NCBI GenBank assembly: GCA_030248195.1
Contig: JASAND010006958.1
Location: 43,196 to 107,195 of the forward strand
Origin: Trissonchulus latispiculum
Lineage: Eukaryota; Nematoda; Enoplea; Enoplida; Ironidae
DNA: 64,000 bases
Reading direction: 5' to 3'
The number at the start of each line of letters is the position of its first letter. The first letter of the stretch is position 1. The position numbers and the translations under genes were made by a program. Below are positions 21,879 through 32,089 of the stretch, piece by piece. The notes below the pieces were generated by a model. It did no database searches, was not told the DNA's origin, and saw only the letters and a list, made by a program, of their open reading frames with translations.

Positions 21879-22867
21879 TTAAGGTGGTGATTCCCTTTGG
21901 TCACATAAAATTTGCACCATTATCACTCATTCATTACTTGGAGTTAAGAAGCCATTTTTATATCAAAATGTAGCTTGACATTTTCTCTTTTTAATGCATG
22001 CCACCAAACTAATGTTGCTTTTCTAAAATATTTTTAACACATTTTAGAAGAAGTATAATTTTCCAGAATTTTTGCAGACTCAAGTAAATTTTGTCGCGAG
22101 ACATCGGTTATATCATTCGATACCTCCATCAAATAGCTGGGGACGATTTTTTATTTATTGTGAAATCGCTCTTCGTTATAGAGAAATAAGCTGAAATATG
22201 TGCGTAACCTGTATTTTTCCTACTTTTTCCAAATTTGTCAAGCGATTACTTTAGCTAGAAAGCAGCAATCAGGAAAACTAAAAAATCGTCCCTGGGTATA
22301 TTTGTGCAGAACACATTTGTTCAGTAGCAGCCCTCCAGCTTGCATGGTGAATGCTCCACAATCTTTGGAAAAAAATTGGTCGTGTTTTTGAAAAACTACA
22401 ATTTTTATGATAGTAGCCTACAGGATAGCAGTTGGAAGACGGTCATGCTTCGGATAATTTGTCCCTGTGAGACCTTCAGATCGACGCCCTTAGTTTGATT
22501 TTACGGCTTGCGTAGTTCAAGAAATGTTGGATTATTTAATTTATGCAAAAATGACAAGTTTTCGATGCCTAAATAAGAAAATCGGCTATATCTCACGGTA
22601 GAGAAAAGTTAGAAACTTGCTTTAAAAAGCAAAAATGTGAAGCTCAATGAGATCTTTCGAATGAATTTAGTCATATCTGTGTAGCAGCTGCCAAACGTTC
22701 AGAAATTGGGAAAAACCACTCTGACCGGAAATCTCGAATTTTTGAATCGGGATTGCGCGGAGGGTGTTAGAACGCTAAAAGAACTTATTTCGGAAAGTCT
22801 CATCAAATTTCATCTTGATTTACGCCGGCAAATAATAATATGTGCCCAAAAGGAATCGCCACCTTAA
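21879..22867. mobile_element. TTAA-flanked non-autonomous transposon
   Basis: Inverted ends GGTGGTGATTCCCTTTGG (from 21883) and, in reverse complement, GGTGGCGATTCCTTTTGG (ending 22863) are flanked on both sides by TTAA (21879-21882 and 22864-22867). TTAA duplications are typical of piggyBac-type transposons, though these ends are not a family I can name. The 981-bp interior has no transposase-length ORF. Confidence 0.7.
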
Positions 22868-25638
22868 CAAAAGATTGGTCGTTTCAACTATTAATGGCCA
22901 CCAACTAATGGTTAAATTTGATAGTAAGTCCATAAACCGAAATCCAGTGCAATGCGCACTACAACATATTGTCAAGTAATTACCGGGTATGCTATAAGTT
23001 ATGCACTTTAGTATTTTAGTGCGTAGGTATGCTATAAGTCATCTAGTTTGCATGCACATCAACGTGCTTAATATTTTAGTACTGGTCTCAACTGATGGAG
23101 GATGGCGATACTGCTCTGCTGCCAAGGTAATGGAACTGCCTGCTGCTAGAGGAAGGACGACGATTCAAGTACAAATTTTAGTGTTGTTGGGACTGGAAGT
23201 AATAAATAATATTTAAATTTCAATACATGGTTGTTACTTGTGTGATAAAGAATTGACAACTGAATTACTATTAATGCGCCAAACTTCATTGAATCAGAGT
23301 TTAAGGGGCTAACCCTGTAGAAAACTGCAGTGAGACTGAACACTGCTACCGGACGTAGTGTAGTAATTGATACTTTGCCAGATAAGTATAGTAATTGAGT
23401 GTAACTCCTGGATATAGGCAGGAAGTATTGGGGAGGTAAGCAGAAAGTACTACGTACTGGGGAATAAACAGGTGGTACGGGGTGTGATTGCCAGAATATC
23501 TTGACGCTATTTAGAGTAGGTTTCAACGTTTTTACCAAATTTAGCAATGCTTGATGTTTTCCAAAAATTGTAAAATTGGGTATTTTTAGACATACTTTTT
23601 CTGAGTCAAAGCACGTTTCTAACGGTATAGTGTGCCTTATGTTCGTTTTATAAATTTTAGACGTGTTTCTTCCATTGTCCTATATCGTGAGAGGAAATTC
23701 AGGTTGTTTAATGACAGCCTACCAACGTTTCACTACGCTAACATTTCTTCCTAATCTGGGATTGACTCTGCAACCCAATCAACTGATATCAATTGCACCC
23801 AACAATGCAAACATGTAGGCAGCTTTAAAAGTTGTTTGTTTGTTATTTAACTCGAAGAGTTTGAGTTGTCTAACCCACAAAACTCCTATATGTGGCTTTG
23901 TTAAAGCGTGGAGCTTAGTTAAATTGTCATAGTGTCATAGGTGGAGAGTTTTGAACAGCAAAAGGACACAAACGAATAGGTTGTGCTACAATTGTATTCG
24001 TCCTGAACTTCTCAACGATATTGACCAGTATCTGCTTTTCGAAGAAACATTCTTTGAGATGTGTTCATGATTTCACATCGCTATGCCACAGCGAATAATG
24101 ATTCAATTTTTGAACTCTGTTGTTGTGTATATTGATTCTAATAACTTGAATGAATGGGCCATGAGTCAGAAACAGCCGTAATCAAACTTTTGCCGTATTC
24201 AAAACATCTGTAGAATTCCCAATTTCTTACCCTCTGTCTACTGAAAAAATGGTTGTATCAGATTCTATGTTGTCTCCTTATTATAAATCGTTGCGGTAGC
24301 ATTGGAATTAAAACTGCTGTGGTACACGACTGATACCCAATCCTGTCAGCAAGCAAATATATCATTCATTTTGATGATCTTAAATTATACTTATCACTGA
24401 ATATAAGATAACAATAAGTACACCGCGTTCTCAATTTTCTTTAGTCTGAAGGAGCGCAGATATACAGTTATTGTGATGCTAAAAACAAACAGCTAAAACA
24501 AACTGTGAATAAAATTTATTAAATTTAGCTTGTTAAACAATGCAGTGTTAAGGAAAATGATGGAAAAGGTTCGTGGTTATATCTATGTACGATTTAATAA
24601 CAATCAATAACAATTTTATATTAATGTTGGCTTTTGTTTAATACTTTACATTCGTTACAGGGCGTAAGAGATTTAGTTAATATTGGGCAGCGTGTAAAAA
24701 ATGTTAACATTTCAATAGTGTATGCAATTATGTCTAAAAGCGTCAAACAAAATGTAACTGTCTTGGTTAGTTAACAAGGGGCTATGTGTAAGACCTGGCT
24801 GTTGCAACTTCAAAAGTAAAGAATGACCAATTTTGAGAACAACTAGCATGTTTAATTCATTTTACTAGTATGTACTGATTAATAATTGTCATGTGTTCTA
24901 ACAATGTTTCAGTTACTTTTTTCTACACAAGCCCCCTACTGTCATCTAGACGTGGTTTACCTTATAGCAATTTCCTGTTTTTAATAGTTTCACCGCAATC
25001 TAGACGTTCTTGTCCTATACACAATGCTGGTCCATATTAGTGCGCTTTTAACCTAATCCTCCTGGCATTTACAACCTGCCTCTCCCACATTAACGTTTTG
25101 AAACCTAGTTCCCTGTCCGCTTAAAGCCTAACATATTACATTTTTCATGCTCAATCGTAGCGTTTTTGTCCTTTAATTAATGATTACCATTATCTTTCCT
25201 AGGATACAGGCATTTCCATCTAATTGTATTTACATGTATAACACGAAAACATTGTATTTCAGGAACTTCCATTAAGCGTAAAGTAAGGTTATATTGAAAA
25301 CCATGGCTGTACCTAAGTTTTCAAATCTTTTAATTTTATAGAAACTTGTGAACAACTGAAAAGCTTATGATGATTTGTTGGTTTATGAAAGTGAAAGCTA
25401 GGAAAGTTCACAAACACGTATGATTATGTACATAAGTTCTCGAGGTAGATTGTACGTGCAATGTAACAGTGTTACCTGGTTTTGAGCTGCAATTAAACTA
25501 ACCTAATCCTTTATTTATGTTTAGAGTGTATGAAACAATCACCGTTTAGGTGCCGATGTACTAAACATCGAAGGAATGGGAAAAGGTATTACCGAAGACG
25601 TATCTGATGTGGGGGAAGACGTCGCCGAAGGTGTATCT
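22868..25638. other. Intergenic, nothing recognised
   Basis: About 2.8 kb of AT-rich sequence. A 133-codon minus ORF (23146-23547) has no recognisable domain and unremarkable composition, so it is not called. Confidence 0.5.
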
Positions 25639-26243
25639 GAAGCTGAAGGTGAAGAGGTTGCAGAGGCAATAGACTACCCATACTTAAACTTAACGTCTTC
25701 ACCTTCGCTTTCTGATACATGCCCTTCTGTATATATAATAGACTAAACAAACTGCAAAATAGATTTAAGCCTGCTAAAAATTGGAGATAAGCTGGATATA
25801 AACTGGATATTAGCTGGCTGTGGGCTGCGCCAATTGTCGGACCATCAATTTTTACTACTTATTTATTGGTCATTGAAGCCTTGCTTTAGATATACAGCAA
25901 CACTTCATTTGTGATAAGGTTAGATTCACTTAGACGAAGATGAAGCTGAAGGTGAAGAGGTTGCAGAGGCAATAGACTACCGATACTTAAACTTAGCGTC
26001 TTCACCTTCGCTTTCTAATACATGCCCTTCTGTATATATAATAGACTAAACAAACTGCAAAATAGATTTAAGCCAGCTAAAAAATGGAGATAAGCTGGAT
26101 ATAAACTGGATATTAGCTGGCTGTGGGCTGCGCCAATTGTCGGACCATCAATTTTTACTACTTATTTATTGGTCATTGAAGCCTTGCTTTAGATATACAG
26201 CAACACTTCATTTGTGATAAGGTTAGATTCACTTAAACGAAGA
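25639..26243. repeat. Tandem duplication of a 303-bp segment
   Basis: 25639-25941 and 25942-26243 are nearly identical direct copies starting GAAGCTGAAGGTGAAGAGG. Few differences (for example ACCCATAC versus ACCGATAC) indicate a young duplication. Each contains an imperfect palindrome of GGTGAAG and CTTCACC words. No gene. Confidence 0.9.
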
Positions 26244-26640
26244 TGGGGGAGTGTGCAGTAGTTTTTCTTTTTCTACAAAAGATCGCACGCCATCGAACTG
26301 TGTGAGCTACTGAAGTAAATAATCCGACTAGAATCGAATGATTAAAAATACGTATCTAGTTTCGGGGATCGAACACTGCTGCGGAACTTTCGTTGGTCTG
26401 GTTGGATTCGTTTGTCTGTAAATAATCCTGGCAATGCCGAACTTTGATCGTGTAAGTTACGATTATCTCAGCAATTCTCATTGTACTAAGGGACTGCTTC
26501 AAAAATCTTTTAAAGAAGCGCATATACGTTTCACTTATACGCTTTTAAACCGCATTTCCAAGTAGTATAGTGTCAGCATTTCGAACAGCAATCCCAGTCC
26601 CTAAATGATCCCTCCCACTCTCTCCCTCCCGCTAAACATA
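26244..26640. other. Intergenic with a possible tRNA B-box relic
   Basis: GGGGATCGAAC near 26354 resembles the reverse complement of a Pol III B box, but no cloverleaf could be drawn. Nothing else. Confidence 0.3.
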
Positions 26641-27379
26641 GGTGTGACCAAGAGTGCATAATTGCACTATTATTAAGAAGAAGAGTAAGCCACTAGAGGG
26701 CTTCTCTTCACTGCATTGCGTAACGGTGCTCCGACCACAATACGCGAATGTTCCCCCGTTTGGGGGGGGTCGACCAAATCGACATAGCATACCCCCCCCT
26801 CCGTTTGGTGGGGGGAGGTATCCAAAAAGAGGTCCCCGTTTGGTGGGGGGGTAGCCAACAGCCAATCAGATTGCAGAAACCCCCCCCCCTCCGTTTGGTG
26901 GGGGGGTAGAGCAGAGGATTACGGTAGTTTTTGTTCTATTCGAAAATGGGTCCCCGTTTGGGGGGGGGTCGCTCAAGCAGGCTAAGTTTTGCTCATTCTG
27001 ATTGGCTGTTGGCGGCCCCCCCCCACACGGGGACCCTTTTGCACACCCCCCCACCAACCGGGGACCCCTTTTGCATACCCCCCCACCAAACGGGGACCTC
27101 TTGTGTCGACCCCCCCCCCAAACGGGGACCCTTTTTCAAAAGCCAGAATCAGCCTGCCTACCCCCCCACCAAACGGGGAGGGGGTTTCTGCAATCTGATT
27201 GGCTGTTGCCTACCCCCCACCAAACGGGGAGGGGGTATGATTTGGCGACCCCCCCCCAAACGGGGGAACATTCGCGTATTGTGGTCGGAGCACCGTTACG
27301 CAATGCCAAGAAGAGGAGCCCTCTAGTGGCTTACTCTTCTTCTAATATATAGAAGAAAATCATGGACTCTTGGTGTGAC
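26641..27379. mobile_element. MITE with CCAAACGGGG vocabulary and about 100-bp inverted ends
   Basis: An inverted repeat starts CAAGAGTGCAT (26649) and is matched at 27371 (ATGGACTCTT), then becomes nearly perfect from AGTAAGCCACTAGAGGGCT through TGTTCCCCCGTTTGG. A direct repeat GGTGTGAC (26641-26648, 27372-27379) flanks it, as expected for a hAT-like 8-bp duplication. The interior is a large palindrome of CCCCCCACCAAACGGGGACC words, in opposite orientation in its two halves and centred near 27000. ORFs here (Pro/Asn/Gly repeats) are translations of the motif. Confidence 0.8.
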
Positions 27380-27539
27380 TGCATGACGCCAACACCCTTG
27401 AGCCTTTTCCTTGCGTTCTCCCCCATTGTCCCTTCCCTACCACCACCACTCTGAGTTCTTCTCCCGCGGCTTGGAACCCGGCGTTGCTCTATTGGTGGTT
27501 TTTGATTTTTGATTTTTTGATTTTTAGGGTAAATGTTGC

Positions 27540-28300
27540 AACAAATGTCAAAAAAGTCCAAATTTTTGGCTTAAGTGTTTATTATTGTTTGAATACAAGT
27601 TTAAACTGTAGTATGGCCTTTCTGACTCAATGTTGACCTTATTTTGCACTTGGAAACATGTTGGCAATCAAGTTTTTGAGTTTAGAACCACTATCAAATG
27701 AGAAATTGCGTCACTTCGGAATGTTTTAGGTCATTAAAAATAGCTTGAAATGCGATTTTTGGCATAAAAGTAGAAACACTTTGGGGAAGGATGGAGGTCT
27801 CCAAACCACTCCCCTAAACAAGGTTGGAGGGAGCCTCCGTCACCCCATATCTCCGTTACACGTACACCAATGGACGTCCTCCCAAACGTTTTGGATAGGG
27901 TTGAAAATTGGCTGGGAGCATAAGGCGTAATTGGAGGGACCTGGGTGGTAACCCCACCATCCAATCTTCTAAGCATTTTTGGGGGTAGGGGAGGGTAGTC
28001 GCGCCAAAATTTGCCAGAAATCCGGTATTTTTAGAATAAATTTTGCAAAATTCTCAACAATGTCCAAATTTTTGGCTTAAGGTGTTTATTATTGCGAGAA
28101 ATACACGTTGTCAACAGTTTTATAGATTTTCTGGCTATATTGACCTTGTTTTGAAGTTAGAAAATGTTGGCAATCAAGTTTTCTAGTTCAAAACCCCTGT
28201 CTAATGTTAAGATTACTTCATGGTTGGATGTATTTTGGCATTAGCAATTGAACATGCTATTTCTGGCGTAAAAATAGAAACATTTTTGGGGGGAAGTTGG
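27540..28300. repeat. Diverged direct duplication (two units about 510 bp apart)
   Basis: The segment beginning TCCAAATTTTTGGCTTAAG near 27558 recurs near 28063. The similarity continues through GTTTATTATTG, TTGGCAATCAAGTTTT and TAGAAACA. The copies are substantially diverged, so the duplication is old. No gene; G/C-rich tails follow each copy. Confidence 0.6.
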
Positions 28301-29148
28301 GGGAAGGGAGGTGGTCGTGGAGGTATAGGGGAGGTCTAAAAGGGGGCCCCAAAAATTTCCTCCGCAACCAAATCCCCGTTACACCCATGGCTGGGGGTCT
28401 ACCTCCAGTCCCCCGCCGTCTTACACCTACGATCAGAGCTCTGTGAAAATACCCTGAACTTTCCCATATATGATTATAGCACATATATGATTTACATTTT
28501 AAGCCTATGCCGTAGCATTTTGCACTGAGGGACAAACGCCGCCAATACGGACCACTGACCGAAGGGGACATTTCCAAGCCAATGGCTAGCTGAAAAAGTT
28601 ATTCTTATCATTGTTCCATCAATCATTGATTACTTCGGTTAATTCGATTACTCACACATTCAGCAAAGAAATAAGCCATTTAAAGCAGTGACTCATTGCA
28701 CTCTATGTATTAGCTACATGTCTAACAAATTTTAGCTCATGACTCAAAGGTAGCACTGTAAACTTGATGTCAGCAGTTCCAATGTATTTTTAATAATTCT
28801 AAGCGAAGAAGAACAGTTTCAGTCGAGATAATTAGTGACTTATTGATTTTACTGTATAATTTAACTGGCTCAATCAGACTCATTAAGTGGCACTGCTAAC
28901 TTCAGTAAGGTAGTCTGCTATAGGACCATGCTTCAATTCGTCGCAGAGCAGGACCAAGTTATCAGTATTTTTCTCCATCAAGGATAGTAGTGCCTTAATA
29001 ACAGTACCTCAAGGCAACTTTTGCTTCCTGATCAGCTACTTTTGCTGCATAACTTTATCAGGTTTCATAAGTGCATGGAGTCCCTAAGTACCTTCAAGTC
29101 CTATTTGACAATACATTTATTAATTCAGTCACATATATTGCATAACAG
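28301..29148. other. Intergenic, nothing recognised
   Basis: No supported gene or repeat. Confidence 0.45.
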
Positions 29149-29980
29149 TTAACCAATAGGATAGTTTGGCATACAATATACAGTTACCAACATGTTTGTC
29201 AAGCTGTCAATAACATTTAGTTTTAGGGCGTTGTTGTCGTGCCCATTCTAGCCCATCCATTGCTTCGATATCAGTAATAAAGATAGTCAAATCCTTTCTA
29301 TTTGCAGGTAATCTGGGCATACCAAAGAAACTTGTGCTGTTCCTTGCATAATAGAATGACACTTCGTTGGTAGTTCTGTCTCTGAGGATGAATTCGGAGG
29401 TGACATTCCACTTGGCCTTGTATTACTGGCTATTACTGGCTACACTCTCTTTAGGTTGTCTCCGATTTTATCCAAACACAATCCTTCCAAGCGGAAGTTT
29501 TAAGGTCGTAGGAATTTTTTCGATATGTGTTAGGTTCGGATTCTTGCCCAGTGTTAGTGCCAGTATCATCTTGACTGGACGGTTCAACGGGATCTTCAGG
29601 TAGTGACTCATCACTATTGTTAGCTGGTGTTTTCTGCGGAGTTGCTTCTTCTGGCGGTGGTTGTTGCGGTTGCTTTAATGTTTGGAGGTTGAGCTGGAGA
29701 CGATGGTGTTCTGCAGGTGTATTCCGTGAGGTAGGCTTTGCTGAGGAAACTGCAATTGCATTTATCGCATTTGTGGACCCTGACTCGCCATGTTGTTCCT
29801 TCTTGTGTCGATTTAGGTTTCTCATTAGCGTGAATGTCTGATAACATATGGAGCACATGTGTTTGTTCGATCTGGGGAACAAGGTACGGTAATTTATTCG
29901 ATGTTTCCTCCGAAGGTGTCTCTGCAGGTTACATAAGAATGTGAATCGTTGCTGGAAAACAGGATAAGTAGACATACGCT
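29149..29980 (-). pseudogene. Broken C2H2 zinc-finger gene with a distinctive C-terminal domain
   Basis: Minus-strand exon with two possible acceptors (TTTTATTTTCAG ending 29981; CTGTTTTCCAG ending 29952). The second would supply a first finger missing its Cys pair (FTFLCNLQRHLRRKH). Finger two is CSICYQTF...NRHKKEQH. A third finger, HKCDKCNCSFLSKAYL, is present but in another frame, so an indel separates it. A Pro/Gln/acidic linker follows to a stop at 29451. After that, 29413-29207 encodes a conserved-looking block (SEFILRDRTTNEVSFYYARN, then WARQQRPKTK), and a further frame change gives a tail ending MPNYPIG (stop 29149). At least two or three frame breaks make this a likely pseudogene. 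Upstream exons are not found. Confidence 0.55.
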
Positions 29981-30095
29981 CTGAAAATAAAACACGTGTT
30001 AGCCTGTCATATCAGGATTACAGAATGTCATTTCATTCCATCTTCAATCAGCTTGATTAACTTTGAGTGTGGCAAGCGTCAATCTCTTAGCTATT

Positions 30096-30255
30096 AGGCT
30101 TGCGACATGATCTGCACGATAACGATTGACCCCCACAAATCAGATCCATGACTTCCAAGAAACTGTGTTTGTGTGCTGAAGCTCGCAACAGACGCACATT
30201 AAACCAAGTTTTGTTTTTCGCTTGTCACACTCTTAGTTATTATGTACTCTTGATG
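30096..30255. repeat. Partial copy of the 10.45-kb repeat
   Basis: GGCTTGCGACATGATCTGCA (30099 on) matches the left end of the MITE at 10447. The block CTTGTCACACTCTTAGTTAT (about 30222) matches sequence just beyond that MITE (about 10714). The middle is deleted relative to the 10-kb locus. Confidence 0.6.
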
Positions 30256-30406
30256 CCATATAAGAAGGCAAATATACCAGTTGCGCCTTGGGTTGTCATC
30301 TTGTCAGAATCACTGGTAAAAGTACTTCACAACAACGCTTACAAATACCAGCCAGCAAGTTGGTAGATAAACTTTGCGTCATAAGCAGAGATAATATAAA
30401 CTGGGA

Positions 30407-30645
30407 TCCAAAATGGCTCCTAAAAGAGGAATCCAAAATGGCACCCAAAAATGGGATCAAAAGTGTCACCCTAGAATTCTATTCATAATATTGCTAGATC
30501 ACATTATCATGGGATCAAAATTGTTACCCAAAAATGGGATCAAAACAGCTCTCAAAAATGGGGATCAAAAAATGTCTCCCAAAAATGGGATCAAAACTGA
30601 TCCCAAAACAGGGATTGAAAATGGCTCTCAAACAGCGCTCAATTG
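30407..30645. repeat. Degenerate tandem repeat of ATGGGATCAAAA units
   Basis: About eight irregular units of roughly 25-30 bp with consensus near CCCAAAAATGGGATCAAAA, interrupted once (30470-30508). The ORF across it is a repeat translation. Confidence 0.8.
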
Positions 30646-30689
30646 AAGTCTATATTACTACTAATCAAGATTGAGAGATGTGCAGAAAT

Positions 30690-30815
30690 GGGTCCAGTGC
30701 GGGGATCGAACCACCAAACCTCGGATTCAAAGTAAAACACCCCTGACAGCGAGACTAGGTTGTTACACTGATTAACCTTCTTAAGTTGCTGATACTTAAC
30801 ATAAGTGTGGTATTG
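30690..30815 (-). repeat. tRNA-derived repeat, copy 1
   Basis: The minus strand carries a B box GGTTCGATCCCCGC and a Gln/Glu-like loop CTTTGAA, but the anticodon stem does not pair, so this is not a working tRNA. The adjoining sequence (ACAGCGAGACTAGGTTGTTACACTGATTAACC..., 30751 on) is shared with the copy at 59.7 kb, which marks a dispersed family. Confidence 0.6.
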
Positions 30816-31212
30816 ATCAACTGCAGTGGACATGACTTTAAGGGTAACATAGGAGAACTTGTTGCTCAACTTTTTTGTGAGCTACTGAAGCTTTTCATTT
30901 AAACGATACGGCCAGAGGAAGAGAGAGGGCGGTGTTGGATACTTGGAAGTTAAGAAAAGTTGTGAGCCACTCAAGGAAGCGAAAGGAAATCTGTAAATGG
31001 ATGTTACTGTAGCTGATGTAAAATTTTTATTTTTCTAGTATTGTGTTTGCTAATACCATAAAATGAGAAATCTTGACACTACTGGTCCACTTTACTATGA
31101 ATGTAGATTTCTATAGGACCGCTTTTAGGGACCGTTAGGGACTGCAAAATCGGCATTTTCATTACTTCTGACTGGTGATAATACTCGACCGAAGTTAGAA
31201 ACAACGTGGTAC
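30816..31212. other. Intergenic, nothing recognised
   Basis: No supported feature. Confidence 0.45.
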
Positions 31213-31355
31213 CTGCTGGTGCCGATGTTATCAAAGTCTAAACCGGGGTTAAGTCACTAACCCGGGTTAACTATATGTGTTATATATAGCCAAGTTAACC
31301 CGGGTTAGCGACTTAACCTTAACTTTAGACGCTGATAACATTGACCCCTGCTGGT
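31213..31355. mobile_element. 127-bp hairpin element with 8-bp direct repeats
   Basis: An almost complete hairpin: GCCGATGTTATCAAAGTCTA pairs with the right end ending ATAACATTGACCC, via AACCCGGGTTAAC arms. CTGCTGGT flanks both sides (31213-31220, 31348-31355). It is the smallest member of the GGGGCC-GATGTTATC group and is effectively only ends. Because the right end overlaps CCCCTG, the true duplication may be shorter. Confidence 0.7.
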
Positions 31356-31501
31356 GTGGTACAAGTAGTAAACGTTACCCAGCCAGAAGTTGTAAGTCAC
31401 CACCAAGAGAGCTTGCAGCAGAATATGAAAACAACAACTATGGGAAATAATTACTCGACACGCTGTAACTATGGAGGTGTTTGAGGTTACTTCAATAAGT
31501 T

Positions 31502-32089
31502 CAGGTGCCGATGTTATCAAAGGCCGAAACCTGGTTTCAAGCTAAATCCGGGTTAAAATGGGTTATCAACACAAACCCGATGAAATCAAAGTTGGGTTAG
31601 AACTGGGTTTTTGAAACGCGGGTTTCATAACATGGATTTGGGGTAAACTGAGGTAATATTTAGACTCAGTATTATCATGAAACCGGTTTAAAAACTAGGG
31701 TTAAATTGGGGTTAAAATGGCCAAATCTCAACCCTACTCGATGAGGAGGGTTGAGACTGAAAGCCGGGTTTTATTCTATGTAATTTATGAGATTCGCTCG
31801 GGAGACCCTCTCCACTTCAACTTGCAAAAATATAAACAAAACAGCACAACTATTTTTAGGGTTAACTTTGGTTTAACTATAGCGCAACCAGAATGGATTT
31901 CAGGGTTAACTCGGGGTTAACCCCAATTAAATAAGGTTTCTGTAAGCCAACCGCAAAATTGTTTGATAACATTGGGTTATGATAACCAGTGATAACCAGG
32001 GTTAACCAAACCCCATAATTTCAGGGTTAACCCCGAAAACTATGAAACCCGGGTTTCAGAAAACCCAAGTTTGATAACATCGGGCCCTG
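31502..32089. mobile_element. GGGTTAACC-vocabulary element, copy 1
   Basis: The left end CAGGTGCCGATGTTATCAAA and the right end (reverse complement CAGGGCCCGATGTTATCAAA) bound 588 bp filled with GGGTTAACCC/AAACCCGGGTTT words in both orientations. It is an inverted homologue of 34490-35056, with similarity along the whole length. No ORF of interest. Confidence 0.75.

Noticed and set aside
23146..23547. 133-codon minus ORF
   Set aside because: No domain, signal or start context; length is possible by chance in this composition.
26632..27352. Pro/Asn/Gly-rich ORFs in several frames
   Set aside because: Translations of the CCAAACGGGG word array in a MITE; composition and frame overlap show they are not genes.
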